In this document: piece by piece, positions 30,659 to 40,458 of the stretch
How the letters are laid out: each line of letters begins with the position of its first letter
Position numbering within the stretch: position 1 is the first letter of the stretch
Source: Verrucomicrobiales bacterium
GTDB lineage: Bacteria; Verrucomicrobiota; Verrucomicrobiia; Verrucomicrobiales; DEV007
Length of the DNA stretch: 42,773 nucleotides
Direction of reading: 5' to 3'
Assembly (NCBI GenBank): GCA_021648365.1
Contig: JAKISY010000032.1
Location: forward strand, 1 to 42,773
Position numbers and translations under genes: made by a program
The notes under the pieces: generated by a model
What the model was told of the DNA's origin: nothing
The model's database searches: none
The model's input: the letters and a program-made list of their open reading frames with translations, nothing else

Positions 30659-33600
30659 ATGAAACCCATCTTCCCCCTCCTCGTCTTGTTCTTTTTTCTC
30701 TCCAGCGCGCCTCTCACGCTCCAGTCAGCCCCCACCCCTCGCAACGAGCTCTGGCAACAAGTGAAGGAAGCACAAAACAAACAGCGTCCAAAAACCGCCA
30801 TTGAAGCCTTGGACAAAATCATCACCTCCGCCCGCGACCAACAACAATTCCCCGAAGCCGTCAAAGCACTGGTCAAAAAAATCACCTTCGAAGGACAGAT
30901 CCAAGGAAACCGAGCTGAAGAGCAAATCCAACGACTGGAAAAAGTGATCAAACAATGGCCAAAAGAAGCTCACCCTATTTTAGAAACGGTTCTCGCCCAG
31001 TGGTATTGGAGTTATTTCCAGCAGAACCGCTGGCGCTTCTTGCAACGAACCCGAACGGGGGCGTCTCCGGGCAATGACATCCAGACTTGGGATCTACCAC
31101 GCATCCTCGCTGAAATCGACCAACACTTCACCACCGCGCTGAAAGCTGCCTCTGCATTGCAAAAAATCCCCATCGCTGACTGGGCAGACTTGTTGGAAAA
31201 AGGCAACCTGCCTGACTCCTACCGCCCCACCCTCTACGACTTCATCGCCTTCGAAGCGCTTCGCTTCTACAGCTCCGGTGAGCAAGCGGGCTCGCAAGCA
31301 CAAGATGCCTTTGTGCTTTCGAGCGACTCAGCCGCCTTCGATTCACAAGAACAGTTCCTTGCTTGGAAACTTCCCAACAGCGATGAAGATTCCCTCACCC
31401 TCAAAGCCCTGAACCTCTACCAACGAGTTCTCAGCTTCCATCAAAATGACACCAAGCCCGATGCCACCATCGACGCCAATCTAGGACGTCTGGAATTCGC
31501 CTTCTCCAAAGCTTTCGGCGAAAACAAAAATGACCGCTACCAAGCCGCCTTGAAGCGCTTCATCGCCAAAAACCAAAAACACCAAATATCCACGAGAGCC
31601 CAAGCCGATCTGGCCACCCTGCTGCGAAGCGAAAACCAACTGATGGAAGCCAGAAAAGTCGCCCTCGCAGGTGCCGCTGCTTTTCCCGGCTCTCTTGGTA
31701 GCAACCGCTGTGCGAATATCGTTAGCCAAATCGAACACCCCTCTCTAGAAATCTCAGCGGAGCGAGTATGGAACCAGGCCGGTCCAGAAGTCTCGGTCAA
31801 CTACCGCAACCTGAAAAAAGTGCATTTCCGGATTTACCGTTATTCTTGGGACGAGCTGAGGGGAAAAAACTTCTGGAATCCAGATACTCTCAATGATCGC
31901 AAACAAATAGATCAGTTACTGACAAAAAAAGCACAGCGTGAGTGGAGTGTGGACTTACCGATCACTGCTGACTACAAAAAGCGCAGAGAAGCCATCACCG
32001 TGCCCGATGATTTAGATGCAGGTTTCTACTTCCTTCTTTCCAGTCATAAAAAAGACTTTCGAGATAAAAAACAAAACCAAGTCCGCATCAGTGGATTCTG
32101 GGTAAGCCGCCTAGCGCTCATCATGAGAACGTCCTACTCGTCTGATCAAATAGCAGGTTTTGTGCTCGATGCGCTGAGTGGAGAACCCGTAAAAGGAGCT
32201 AAGATCACCGCATGGACTGAAAAAGGACGTAAAAAACCGTTCTGGACAGGATCAGTGAAAACCGATGCCAACGGACTTTTCCACTTCAAAGGCAAAAAAA
32301 ACACCAGCTATCTACTGCTCGCCGAACACCAAGGGCAAGCCGTCTCCACCATGCGACAAATGGCTTCTGGCTCCCCCACCAAGGACCGTCCGCATGAACA
32401 AACCTACTTCTTCACCGACCGCGCCCTTTATCGCCCTGGCCAAACGATTCGATATAAAGGGCTCAGTGTGTATTTTGACCAAAAGAAAAACGACTACCAC
32501 ACGATCAAACGGCGCGAAATCACGGTGATTTTTCAAGATGTAAATGGCAAAGAAATAACCAAACAAACTCATACTAGCAATGCCTTCGGGTCTTTTTCAG
32601 GCAGCTTCACCGCCCCCCGTGACCGACTGATGGGCCGCATGAACATCCTTAGCACCTCTCCCGGGGGCTCCACCTCAATCACCGTAGAAGAATACAAACG
32701 CCCCAAATTTAAAGTCGATCTCGCCAGTCCAGCTAAGCCCGCCAAACTCGGAGAAAAGGTCGTCGTCAGCGGCAAAGCAACTGCCTACACCGGCGCCGCT
32801 ATCGACGGTGCAAAGGTACGCTATCGGATCATGCGACAAGTCCACTACCCTAGTTGGTGGGGATGGTGTTTCTGGTGGCGTCAGCCGCAAGGTGGAAGCC
32901 AGGAAATCGCACATGGCACCACCACCAGCAAACAAAACGGCAGCTTTGACATCCCTTTCACCGCCAAGCCCGCACCTGGAGTGAGCGAAGAAGACGAAGC
33001 CACGTTTCGATTCACGGTTTATGCCGATGTCACGGATAAGGCAGGCGAAACCCGCTCCGATCAACGCAGTGTCAAACTTGGTTTCACCACTTTGAAAGCC
33101 TCACTCTTCGCCGAACAATGGCAGGAAACGGGTAAAGCCGTTGAAATCTCAGTGAATACCAGTTCCCTCGATGAGGCACCACGTGCTGCCAAAGGTCTGA
33201 TCAAGATCTACTCACTGGAGCAACCCGACAAAGTCCAGCGCACGCGACTCGCTTCGAATACCTACCACTGGCGACAAGCCACTCCACCTCAGCCCGACCC
33301 CGCCAATCCTAACTCATGGGAAAATGGCAAGTTGTTCGCGCAAGTCCCTTTTGCAACCGACAAAAAAGGCAAAGGCACGATCAGCCTTAAGCTGAAAGAA
33401 GGCATCTACCGTGCCATTCTCGAAAGCACCGATGCCTTCGGTAAAAAAATACAAGCCCAATACCCCATCAGAGTTTTTGATACTCAAGCGAAAAAGCTCG
33501 CGATCAAAATTCCCTTCCAAGTCGCCTCACCAAAATGGAGTTTACAACCCGGCGACACCTTCACTGGGCTATGGGGAAGCGGTTACGATCAAGCACAAGC

Positions 33601-36600
33601 ATTAGTCGAAATCTTTCACCGAGGCAAAGCGATCCAACGCTACTGGACCACTGCTGGAGAAAGTCAGAGCCTGATTCAGCAAAAGATCGGCGAAGAACAT
33701 CGCGGCGGTCTCAATTTGTTTGTCACCATGATAAAAGACAACCGCGCTTACACCCAGCGCCGCAAGATCACCGTGCCTTGGTCAAACAAAAACCTCACTA
33801 TCAAATGGCAACGCCATCGATCCAAACTTGAACCTGGATCACAGGAAAAATGGTCCGTCATCATCAGCGGATCGGATGCGCAGAGAAAGGCTGGCGAATT
33901 GAGAGAAATGGTCGCCACTCTCTATGATGAGTCTCTCGACGCTTATTTACCTCATCGCTGGATGCAGCGCCTGAATGTTTTTTATCAGGATGAGTATCAC
34001 CTCAACGTCCAGTTTCAAAATCGACTCAATGCCATGAATCACATTCGCGGCAACTGGAGCTTAGCTTTACTGGACGGCACCCTTCGATACCGACATTTCC
34101 CAGATGAAATCACTCGTATGCCTCGAGCACCACAGTTGTTGACAAAACGCCGCATGAGTATGAAAAGCATGGGTGGTTTCGGAGACCATTCTGACGCGGT
34201 TGCCATCTCTGGATTAGCTGCTGCCCCTATGGCGGAAGAAAGTGCCGCAGATCCTTTTGCTGATGATGGTGGTGGTGGCGGAGGGTTTGCTGCCGACGTC
34301 GCTCCAGCTGCTTCCATCAATCTCGACCAAGTCTCCGCGCGCACCAACCTCTCCGAAACCGCCTTTTTCTTACCCCACCTCACCTCCTTAGAGGACGGCT
34401 CGGTCAAACTCGACTTCACCATGCCGGAAGCGCTCACCTCATGGAAGTTCTTCGCGTTTGCCCACGACCAAGAGCTGCGCAGTGGTTTTCTCAGCGACTC
34501 GGTGATCACCGCCAAAGACCTGATGCTACAACCCAACCCACCGCGCTTCCTGCGCGAAGGCGATACGCTGGAATTCAGTGTCAAACTCAGCAACCAGTCC
34601 GACCAGATCATGAAGGGCAAAGTCCGCCTCAGCCTTTCCGATGCACGCACCCTAGATCCAGCTGACCAAGCACTCGGCAATCAGAACCCCCAACTGGATT
34701 TCGAAATCCCCGCCAAACAATCCCGCAGTTACTCATGGAAACTACAGGTGCCAGACGGTCAAGGTTTCCTCATCTACAAAGCCGTCGCCTCCACTGGCAA
34801 ACTCTCCGACGGTGAAGAAGGTTACCTGCCCGTCTTACCACGACGCATCCTAGTGACCGAATCCCTACCTCTACCGATTCGCGGCAAAGGCGAAAAAACT
34901 TTCGAGTTTGAAAAACTGCTCAAGTCCGCTGACTCCGACACGCTGCAACACCAGAGCCTAACCGTGCAAATGGTATCCAATCCTTCATGGTATGCGATCA
35001 TGGCACTGCCTTACCTGATGGAATACCCCCATCAGTGCTCCGAGCAAATCTTCAACCGCTACTACGCCAATGCCCTCGCTCAACACCTGGTCACTTCTGA
35101 TCCCAAAATTGAGAAAGTTTTCAAACAGTGGCAGGGAACGGATGCCCTGGATTCTCCCTTGGAGAAAAACCAAGATCTCAAACAAGTCATGCTCGAAGAA
35201 ACCCCATGGTTGCGCCAGTCCAGCAATGAAAGCGAAGCACGCAAAAACGTCGGCATCCTGTTCGATAAAAATCGCACTCGCACCGAGCTGAAACGAGCCT
35301 TGCAGCAACTCGCCCAGCAACAAGAGAACAACGGCCTGTGGCCATGGTTCCCCGGCGGACGTGGCAATGAGTTCATCTCCCTCTACATCAGCACCGGCTT
35401 CGGTCGCCTGCGTCACCTCGGAGTGAAAGACATCGACGTCACCCCCGCGATCAAATCGCTCAAAGCGCTCGATAGCTGGATCGATAAAAGTTACCGACAA
35501 ATACTAGCCGACGGTCATCCGGATGAAAATCATCTCAGCCCTACCATCTGTTATTATCTCTATGGGCGCAGCTTTTTCCTCAACGATCAAAAGATCGCCG
35601 CTCAACATCAAAAGGCTCTGACTTACTTCCACGGTCAGGCAAAAAAATACTGGCCCAAACTCAGCAACCGTCAAAACCAGGCTCACCTCGCCATCGCCCT
35701 GCAACGTTTTGACGTCTTCCCGCAAACTTCAAAAGACATCATGATCTCATTGAAAGAACGCGCGATCCATGACGAAAAACTCGGCATGTTCTGGCGCGAC
35801 ACCGAGCTCAACTACTGGTGGTATCGCGCCCCGATCGAGACCCAAGCGATGATGATCGAAGCCTTCGACGAAGTCGCCAAGGACAAGGCCGCTGTTGAGG
35901 ATCTGAAAGTCTGGTTGTTAAAACAAAAACAAACCCAAGACTGGAAAACCACCAAAGCCACCGCCGACGCCATCTACGCCCTGCTGCTGCGCGGCACGGA
36001 CCTGCTAGCCTCCGATGAATTGGTCGAAGTCTCTCTCGCAGGAAAAACCATCACCCCACAAAAAGTCGAAGCTGGCACTGGCTTCTACGAACAACGTTTT
36101 GGTAAAGGTGAAATCCTAGCACAGCAAGGCAAAGTCAAAATCAGCAAAAAAGACGACGGCGTCGCCTGGGGCAGTTTGCACTGGCAGTATCTCGAAAGCA
36201 TCGAAAAAATCACCCCCCATGAGGGCACTCCGCTCACCCTCAAAAAGACCCTATGGCGTAAAGAAAACAGCGACAAAGGCCCCGTGTTAAAACCCGTCAG
36301 AGCCGACACGACACTGCAAGTCGGCGATGAGTTAGTCGTCCGCCTCGAACTGCGCAGCGACCGCGACATGGAATACCTGCACCTCAAAGACCAACGCGGC
36401 AGCGGCACCGAACCCATCAACGTGCTATCCCGTTACAAATATCAAGACGGACTCGGCTACTATCAGAGCACTCGAGACACCGCCAGCCACTTCTTCATCG
36501 ACTACCTGCCCAAAGGCAGCTACGTCTTCGAATACAGTCTGCGTATTTTCCACAAAGGCAGCTACCAAAGCGGCATGGCAAACATCCAATGCATGTATGC

Positions 36601-36649
36601 CCCCGAGTTCAACAGCCACTCACAGAGCTTCCAACTCAAAGTGGAATGA
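30659..36649 (+). CDS. Alpha-2-macroglobulin family protein
   Basis: A 1996-residue exported protein. A signal peptide covers about residues 1-22. It is followed by a helical N-terminal region of about 350 residues, macroglobulin-like domains, and an MG2-type segment beginning near 582 (TYFFTDRALYRPGQTIRYKG). A Gly-rich linker (around 1203-1208) precedes the A2M core (AFFLPHLTSLEDGSVKLDFT, then MPEALTSWKFFAFAHD). The thioester-domain motif is intact as C1460-S-E-Q1463 in YPHQCSEQIF, so a reactive thioester can form to trap attacking proteases. Bacterial relatives are periplasmic or outer-membrane defence proteins. The usual partner PBP1C is not in this window. The nearby spacers hold only repeats. 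Confidence 0.93.
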   Translation: MKPIFPLLVLFFFLSSAPLTLQSAPTPRNELWQQVKEAQNKQRPKTAIEALDKIITSARDQQQFPEAVKALVKKITFEGQIQGNRAEEQIQRLEKVIKQWPKEAHPILETVLAQWYWSYFQQNRWRFLQRTRTGASPGNDIQTWDLPRILAEIDQHFTTALKAASALQKIPIADWADLLEKGNLPDSYRPTLYDFIAFEALRFYSSGEQAGSQAQDAFVLSSDSAAFDSQEQFLAWKLPNSDEDSLTLKALNLYQRVLSFHQNDTKPDATIDANLGRLEFAFSKAFGENKNDRYQAALKRFIAKNQKHQISTRAQADLATLLRSENQLMEARKVALAGAAAFPGSLGSNRCANIVSQIEHPSLEISAERVWNQAGPEVSVNYRNLKKVHFRIYRYSWDELRGKNFWNPDTLNDRKQIDQLLTKKAQREWSVDLPITADYKKRREAITVPDDLDAGFYFLLSSHKKDFRDKKQNQVRISGFWVSRLALIMRTSYSSDQIAGFVLDALSGEPVKGAKITAWTEKGRKKPFWTGSVKTDANGLFHFKGKKNTSYLLLAEHQGQAVSTMRQMASGSPTKDRPHEQTYFFTDRALYRPGQTIRYKGLSVYFDQKKNDYHTIKRREITVIFQDVNGKEITKQTHTSNAFGSFSGSFTAPRDRLMGRMNILSTSPGGSTSITVEEYKRPKFKVDLASPAKPAKLGEKVVVSGKATAYTGAAIDGAKVRYRIMRQVHYPSWWGWCFWWRQPQGGSQEIAHGTTTSKQNGSFDIPFTAKPAPGVSEEDEATFRFTVYADVTDKAGETRSDQRSVKLGFTTLKASLFAEQWQETGKAVEISVNTSSLDEAPRAAKGLIKIYSLEQPDKVQRTRLASNTYHWRQATPPQPDPANPNSWENGKLFAQVPFATDKKGKGTISLKLKEGIYRAILESTDAFGKKIQAQYPIRVFDTQAKKLAIKIPFQVASPKWSLQPGDTFTGLWGSGYDQAQALVEIFHRGKAIQRYWTTAGESQSLIQQKIGEEHRGGLNLFVTMIKDNRAYTQRRKITVPWSNKNLTIKWQRHRSKLEPGSQEKWSVIISGSDAQRKAGELREMVATLYDESLDAYLPHRWMQRLNVFYQDEYHLNVQFQNRLNAMNHIRGNWSLALLDGTLRYRHFPDEITRMPRAPQLLTKRRMSMKSMGGFGDHSDAVAISGLAAAPMAEESAADPFADDGGGGGGFAADVAPAASINLDQVSARTNLSETAFFLPHLTSLEDGSVKLDFTMPEALTSWKFFAFAHDQELRSGFLSDSVITAKDLMLQPNPPRFLREGDTLEFSVKLSNQSDQIMKGKVRLSLSDARTLDPADQALGNQNPQLDFEIPAKQSRSYSWKLQVPDGQGFLIYKAVASTGKLSDGEEGYLPVLPRRILVTESLPLPIRGKGEKTFEFEKLLKSADSDTLQHQSLTVQMVSNPSWYAIMALPYLMEYPHQCSEQIFNRYYANALAQHLVTSDPKIEKVFKQWQGTDALDSPLEKNQDLKQVMLEETPWLRQSSNESEARKNVGILFDKNRTRTELKRALQQLAQQQENNGLWPWFPGGRGNEFISLYISTGFGRLRHLGVKDIDVTPAIKSLKALDSWIDKSYRQILADGHPDENHLSPTICYYLYGRSFFLNDQKIAAQHQKALTYFHGQAKKYWPKLSNRQNQAHLAIALQRFDVFPQTSKDIMISLKERAIHDEKLGMFWRDTELNYWWYRAPIETQAMMIEAFDEVAKDKAAVEDLKVWLLKQKQTQDWKTTKATADAIYALLLRGTDLLASDELVEVSLAGKTITPQKVEAGTGFYEQRFGKGEILAQQGKVKISKKDDGVAWGSLHWQYLESIEKITPHEGTPLTLKKTLWRKENSDKGPVLKPVRADTTLQVGDELVVRLELRSDRDMEYLHLKDQRGSGTEPINVLSRYKYQDGLGYYQSTRDTASHFFIDYLPKGSYVFEYSLRIFHKGSYQSGMANIQCMYAPEFNSHSQSFQLKVE

Positions 36650-36973
36650 ATCCTCTTTTCGTCACCTAAACTTCAACCTCCTCCTACCTCTGTGATCTCT
36701 GTGCCTCTGTGGTGAAAAATCTTACTCCCCTTCTCTCCGCGCATACACAATCCAGCAAAGCTGCGTCGAGCCGCAGCACTCCAAAGCATCCCGACTTGGG
36801 ATTACGCAACTCGTGGAATGGATTGGCAATCCGTTTTCTTTAAACCTAAACCTAAACCTAAACCCTCATCCCTCCTCTGTGATCTCTGTGCCCTTTGACT
36901 CCTTCCATCTACGCTACGCTTCGGTTGTGGTGAGCCTCTTTACCCTTCTCACCCGCCCACCCTTCCACAAAAA
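36650..36973. other. 324-bp spacer with short repeats
   Basis: No gene is supported. Two copies of CTCTGTGATCTCTGTGCC (36688-36705 and 36875-36892) are separated by a hexamer tandem repeat. The first continues TCTGTGGTGAA. The second is followed by a sequence containing TTGTGGTGAG about 30 bases later, as if interrupted. Confidence 0.6.
36841..36864. repeat. Hexamer tandem repeat TAAACC x 4
   Basis: Four exact TAAACC units. They resemble eukaryotic telomeric repeats only superficially. Confidence 0.9.
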
Positions 36974-37744
36974 TCACAAAGCCCGCGCATACGCCCCACC
37001 ATCCACCAAAATCGTCGCGCCTGTCGTATAACTACCCGCCTCACTCGCCAAAAACACAGCTGGCCCTGCTAACTCTCTAGGAGTGCCCCACCGATCCAAC
37101 GCCGTCATTTTAGAAAACTCCTTTTTCTCGGCATCATTTAGCAAGCTCATCGGTAAGTCGGTGAGAATCGGACCCGGCGCGATACAATTAACCGTGATAT
37201 TATGCTTCCCAAGATCCAAAGCACTCGCTTTTGCCATCCCTATCAATCCCGCCTTAGTTGCCGAATAAACATTCCTCGCTGGTTTGGATCCCAAGCCCAA
37301 CACTGATGAGATATGAATCACTCTGCCCCACTTGCGCTCGATCATTCCCGGTAGAACCGCTCTGGTCAATCTCATGCACGAAGTCAAATTCAACTCCACG
37401 ATGCGATCCCAGTCTTCATCGATGATCTGATCAATCGGCTGCGGCGTATTCGACCCCGCATTATTCACCACGATATCCACCTTGCCCAAACGTAAAATCG
37501 TCTCTGCCGCCAAGCGGTCACTCGCCTCCCTATCTCCCATATCCGTCACCATCCACTCCACCTTCACGTCAAGCCCCTCGCCAATTTCCACCGCCGCAGC
37601 TTTCAACTCATCCTCCGAACGACTGGCGATCATCACATCCGCTCCCGCCTCAGCAAATCCCCGCGCCATCGCTTTGCCCAAACCTTTACTACCACCCGTG
37701 ACCAATGCCACGCGTCCGTCTAAATTAAAAAGATCACAACTCAT
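36974..37744 (-). CDS. SDR-family NAD(P)-dependent oxidoreductase
   Basis: A 256-residue classical short-chain dehydrogenase. The cofactor loop G17-G-S-K-G-L-G23, NNAG at 94-97, the catalytic Ser in HISS (146-147), Tyr160 and Lys164 of Y-S-A-T-K, and the C-terminal TTGATILVDGG are all present. It is closest to FabG/gluconate-5-dehydrogenase-type SDRs. The adjacent divergent UxaA-family dehydratase and FAH-family hydrolase suggest it oxidises or reduces a sugar-acid intermediate (for example a 2-keto-3-deoxy-aldonate) rather than acting in fatty acid synthesis. That assignment is inferred from context. The divergent start-to-start spacer is 89 bases. Confidence 0.88.
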   Translation of the reverse strand: MSCDLFNLDGRVALVTGGSKGLGKAMARGFAEAGADVMIASRSEDELKAAAVEIGEGLDVKVEWMVTDMGDREASDRLAAETILRLGKVDIVVNNAGSNTPQPIDQIIDEDWDRIVELNLTSCMRLTRAVLPGMIERKWGRVIHISSVLGLGSKPARNVYSATKAGLIGMAKASALDLGKHNITVNCIAPGPILTDLPMSLLNDAEKKEFSKMTALDRWGTPRELAGPAVFLASEAGSYTTGATILVDGGAYARAL

Positions 37745-37833
37745 ACCCTCTTAAAAACCCCGCCCGAAGCCTTTGGCAAGTCATTTAGCAGTTTCGCCGG
37801 GAGCATTTTGATTGTATTAGATGATATTCCTCA

Positions 37834-39489
37834 ATGAAAAACGCACTACAACTCGATCCCCGCGACAACATCGCCGTTGCTCTCACCGACCTAGAGGCAG
37901 GCGATACCGCGACTCTACAGGATGAAAGCATCACCCTCACCGAAGCGGTGCCAGCCAAGCACAAGTTCGCCATGCGTGACTTCGCCATCGGCGACATCGC
38001 CATGCAATACGGAGTGACAGTGGGTAAAGTCACCCAAACCGTGCTCAAAGGCGGTCGCTTGACCACAGACAACCTGACCCATCTCGCCGACCAGTTCACT
38101 AGCAGCGCATCCTCGTCTGCCAATCAAGACTGGCAAGCCCCCGACATCAGCGACTGGCAATCTCGCAGCTTTGACGGCTACCACCGCAGTGATGGCTCCG
38201 TCGGCACCAGCAACCATTGGCTCGTGATCCCGCTAGTATTCTGCGAAAATCGCAACATCGAAGTCATGCGAGAAGCTTTTGAAAAAGCCCTCGGTTACAC
38301 CCGTGCTGAAAACTACCAGAGCTACACACAGAAGCTCGTCGATCTCCACCTCGACGGCGCCGATCGCGACACTCTCTTAAATACCGAAATAGGAGAAAAC
38401 GCAGACAATCCACCCGATCTAATTTTTCCTAATATCGACGGCATACAATTCCTCACCCACGGCCTCGGCTGCGGAGGCACCCGCCACGATGCGCAAACCT
38501 TGTGCGGACTGCTCGCGGGCTACATCACCCACCCCAATGTCGCTGGCGCTACAGTGCTCAGCTTAGGCTGTCAGCATGCCCAAGTGGAAATCCTGCAAGA
38601 TGAAATCAAACTGCGTACTGCAAATTTAGACAAACCTCTGCTAGTTTTTGAGCAACAGCAATGGCCCTCCGAGCAAGCGATGCTTACCGCCGCCATGCGT
38701 GAGACTTTTGTCGGACTCGTCGAAGCCAATCAAATCACACGCCAACCCGCACCACTATCCAAGCTCACACTCGGCGTCGAGTGCGGTGGATCCGATGGGT
38801 TCTCAGGCATCTCAGCCAATCCTCTCATCGGTCAAGTCTCCGATCTACTCGTGGCCCTCGGCGGCAGCTCCATTCTCGCCGAGTTCCCCGAACTTTGTGG
38901 AGTCGAACAAAACCTCCTCGACCGCTGCACCAGTGAAAAAGCTGCCCAACGTTTTGCGCAGCTGATGTCAGCCTACGCCGCACGAGCCGAAGCCTCAGGC
39001 TCCGGATTTGATCAAAATCCCTCACCAGGCAACATCCGCGATGGACTCACCACCGATGCGATCAAATCCGCCGGAGCCGCAAAAAAAGGTGGTACCTCTC
39101 CAGTGGTCGATGTGCTCGACTATCCCGAACACGTCACCCAACCCGGTCTCAACCTGCTCTGCACACCCGGAGGCGATGTCGAGTCCACCACCGCCATGGC
39201 GGGAGCGCATGCCAATATGATGGTCTTTTCCACTGGCCTAGGAACCCCTACTGGCAATCCCATCTGCCCCGTGATCAAGATCTCTACCAACAGCTCGCTA
39301 GCACAACGCATGGCAGACATCATCGACTTTGACGCAGGTCCGATCATCGACGGGCGCAACACCATCCCAGCCCTTGCTCAAAAACTGCTCGACCTGATCA
39401 TCGAGATCGCCTCCGGTCGTGCGCAGAGCAAAGCCCAGCAGCTCGGACAAAAGGATTTCCTGCCGTGGAAACGAGACGTCTCTTTGTAG
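37834..39489 (+). CDS. UxaA-family sugar-acid dehydratase (altronate/galactarate type)
   Basis: A 551-residue dehydratase of the altronate/galactarate family. The N-terminal SAF domain (about 1-95) contains KHKFAMRDFAIGDIAMQYG. The catalytic C-terminal part contains FLTHGLGCGGTRHDAQTL, LGVECGGSDGFSGISANPLI, VEST(TAM) and GLGTPTGNPICPVIKISTNS. It dehydrates a sugar acid to a 2-keto-3-deoxy acid, with the conserved Cys and His binding a divalent metal or FeS-like centre. The length is slightly above that of E. coli UxaA. With the SDR and FAH neighbours it may act on a deoxy-sugar acid such as L-fuconate, which some Verrucomicrobia catabolise. Altronate itself is an equal possibility. Confidence 0.85.
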   Translation: MKNALQLDPRDNIAVALTDLEAGDTATLQDESITLTEAVPAKHKFAMRDFAIGDIAMQYGVTVGKVTQTVLKGGRLTTDNLTHLADQFTSSASSSANQDWQAPDISDWQSRSFDGYHRSDGSVGTSNHWLVIPLVFCENRNIEVMREAFEKALGYTRAENYQSYTQKLVDLHLDGADRDTLLNTEIGENADNPPDLIFPNIDGIQFLTHGLGCGGTRHDAQTLCGLLAGYITHPNVAGATVLSLGCQHAQVEILQDEIKLRTANLDKPLLVFEQQQWPSEQAMLTAAMRETFVGLVEANQITRQPAPLSKLTLGVECGGSDGFSGISANPLIGQVSDLLVALGGSSILAEFPELCGVEQNLLDRCTSEKAAQRFAQLMSAYAARAEASGSGFDQNPSPGNIRDGLTTDAIKSAGAAKKGGTSPVVDVLDYPEHVTQPGLNLLCTPGGDVESTTAMAGAHANMMVFSTGLGTPTGNPICPVIKISTNSSLAQRMADIIDFDAGPIIDGRNTIPALAQKLLDLIIEIASGRAQSKAQQLGQKDFLPWKRDVSL

Positions 39490-39578
39490 AACTCATTTGA
39501 AAACTCCGCTATTTCTGCTTAGCTCCATTCACAGATATTTTCACAGACACTTTTTTAAAAAAACAACACCCACCATTC

Positions 39579-40445
39579 ATGAAACTCATTCGCCACGGAC
39601 AAATAGGACAAGAAAAACCCGGCCTTCAGCTCGACGCCGATGGAGATCACCGCATCGACGCTTCAGCCTTTGGTCAAGATTTTGACGAAGCCTTTTTTGC
39701 CGATCCCGCCAATCTCGAACGCCTCAAAGAATGGGTCGATGCCAATGCTGACTCCGCACCACGCCTAGCTGCCGACGTGCGCCTCGCCCCACCGGTTTCC
39801 CGCCCAGGTAAAATCGTCTGTATCGGCTTGAATTTCAGCGATCACGCCGAAGAAACCGGACTAGAAGTCCCGCCAGAACCCATCATTTTCTTTAAAGCCA
39901 CCACCGCCCTCTGTGGCCCCAACGACAACCTGACCATCCCTAAAAACGCGACCAAAACCGACTGGGAAGTTGAACTCGCTTTTGTCATTGGGAAAAAGGC
40001 CTCTTACGTCGAAAAAGAAAACGCTCTCGATCACGTCGCAGGTTATGTCTTGCACAACGATTATTCCGAGCGCGCCTTCCAAATTGAACGCTCAGGTCAG
40101 TGGGTCAAAGGCAAATCCTGCGATACCTTTGCACCGCTCGGACCCTTCATCGCCACTCAAGACGAAATTTCAGACATCAACAACCTGCGCATGTGGTTGA
40201 CCGTGAATGGAGAGTCCAAACAAGATGGCAGCACCAGCACCATGGTCTTCGATGTTCCCACCATCGTCAGCTACCTCAGCCAATTCATGACCCTCGCCCC
40301 TGGCGACATCGTCACTACCGGCACCCCTCCCGGCGTTGGCATGGGCATGGATCCACAACAATGGATCCAAGACGGAGACGTGATCGAACTCGGCATCGAC
40401 GGCCTCGGCTCGTCCAAACAAACCGCCGTCGCGTGGTCAGAATAA
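39579..40445 (+). CDS. Fumarylacetoacetate hydrolase-family protein
   Basis: A 288-residue FAH-family enzyme. N-terminal MKLIRHGQIGQEKPG, then the core PGKIVCIGLNFSDHAEETGL, FKATTALCGPND, the metal-binding segment D128-W-E-V-E132-LAFVIG, GYVLHNDYSERAFQ, KSCDTFAPLGPF and GDIVTTGTPPGVGMGM. Family members hydrolyse or decarboxylate diketo acids. The order UxaA then FAH, with a divergent SDR, matches sets that act on 2,4-diketo-3-deoxy-L-fuconate or similar intermediates, so I infer cleavage of a diketo-deoxy sugar acid to pyruvate and a hydroxyacid. It lies 89 bases downstream of the dehydratase gene. Confidence 0.88.
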   Translation: MKLIRHGQIGQEKPGLQLDADGDHRIDASAFGQDFDEAFFADPANLERLKEWVDANADSAPRLAADVRLAPPVSRPGKIVCIGLNFSDHAEETGLEVPPEPIIFFKATTALCGPNDNLTIPKNATKTDWEVELAFVIGKKASYVEKENALDHVAGYVLHNDYSERAFQIERSGQWVKGKSCDTFAPLGPFIATQDEISDINNLRMWLTVNGESKQDGSTSTMVFDVPTIVSYLSQFMTLAPGDIVTTGTPPGVGMGMDPQQWIQDGDVIELGIDGLGSSKQTAVAWSE

Positions 40446-40458
40446 AACCCGCACCCTA

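Noticed and set aside
36841..36864. Telomere-like TAAACC tandem repeat
   Set aside because: Only four units within an ordinary bacterial spacer, so there is no reason to infer a linear replicon end or eukaryotic origin.
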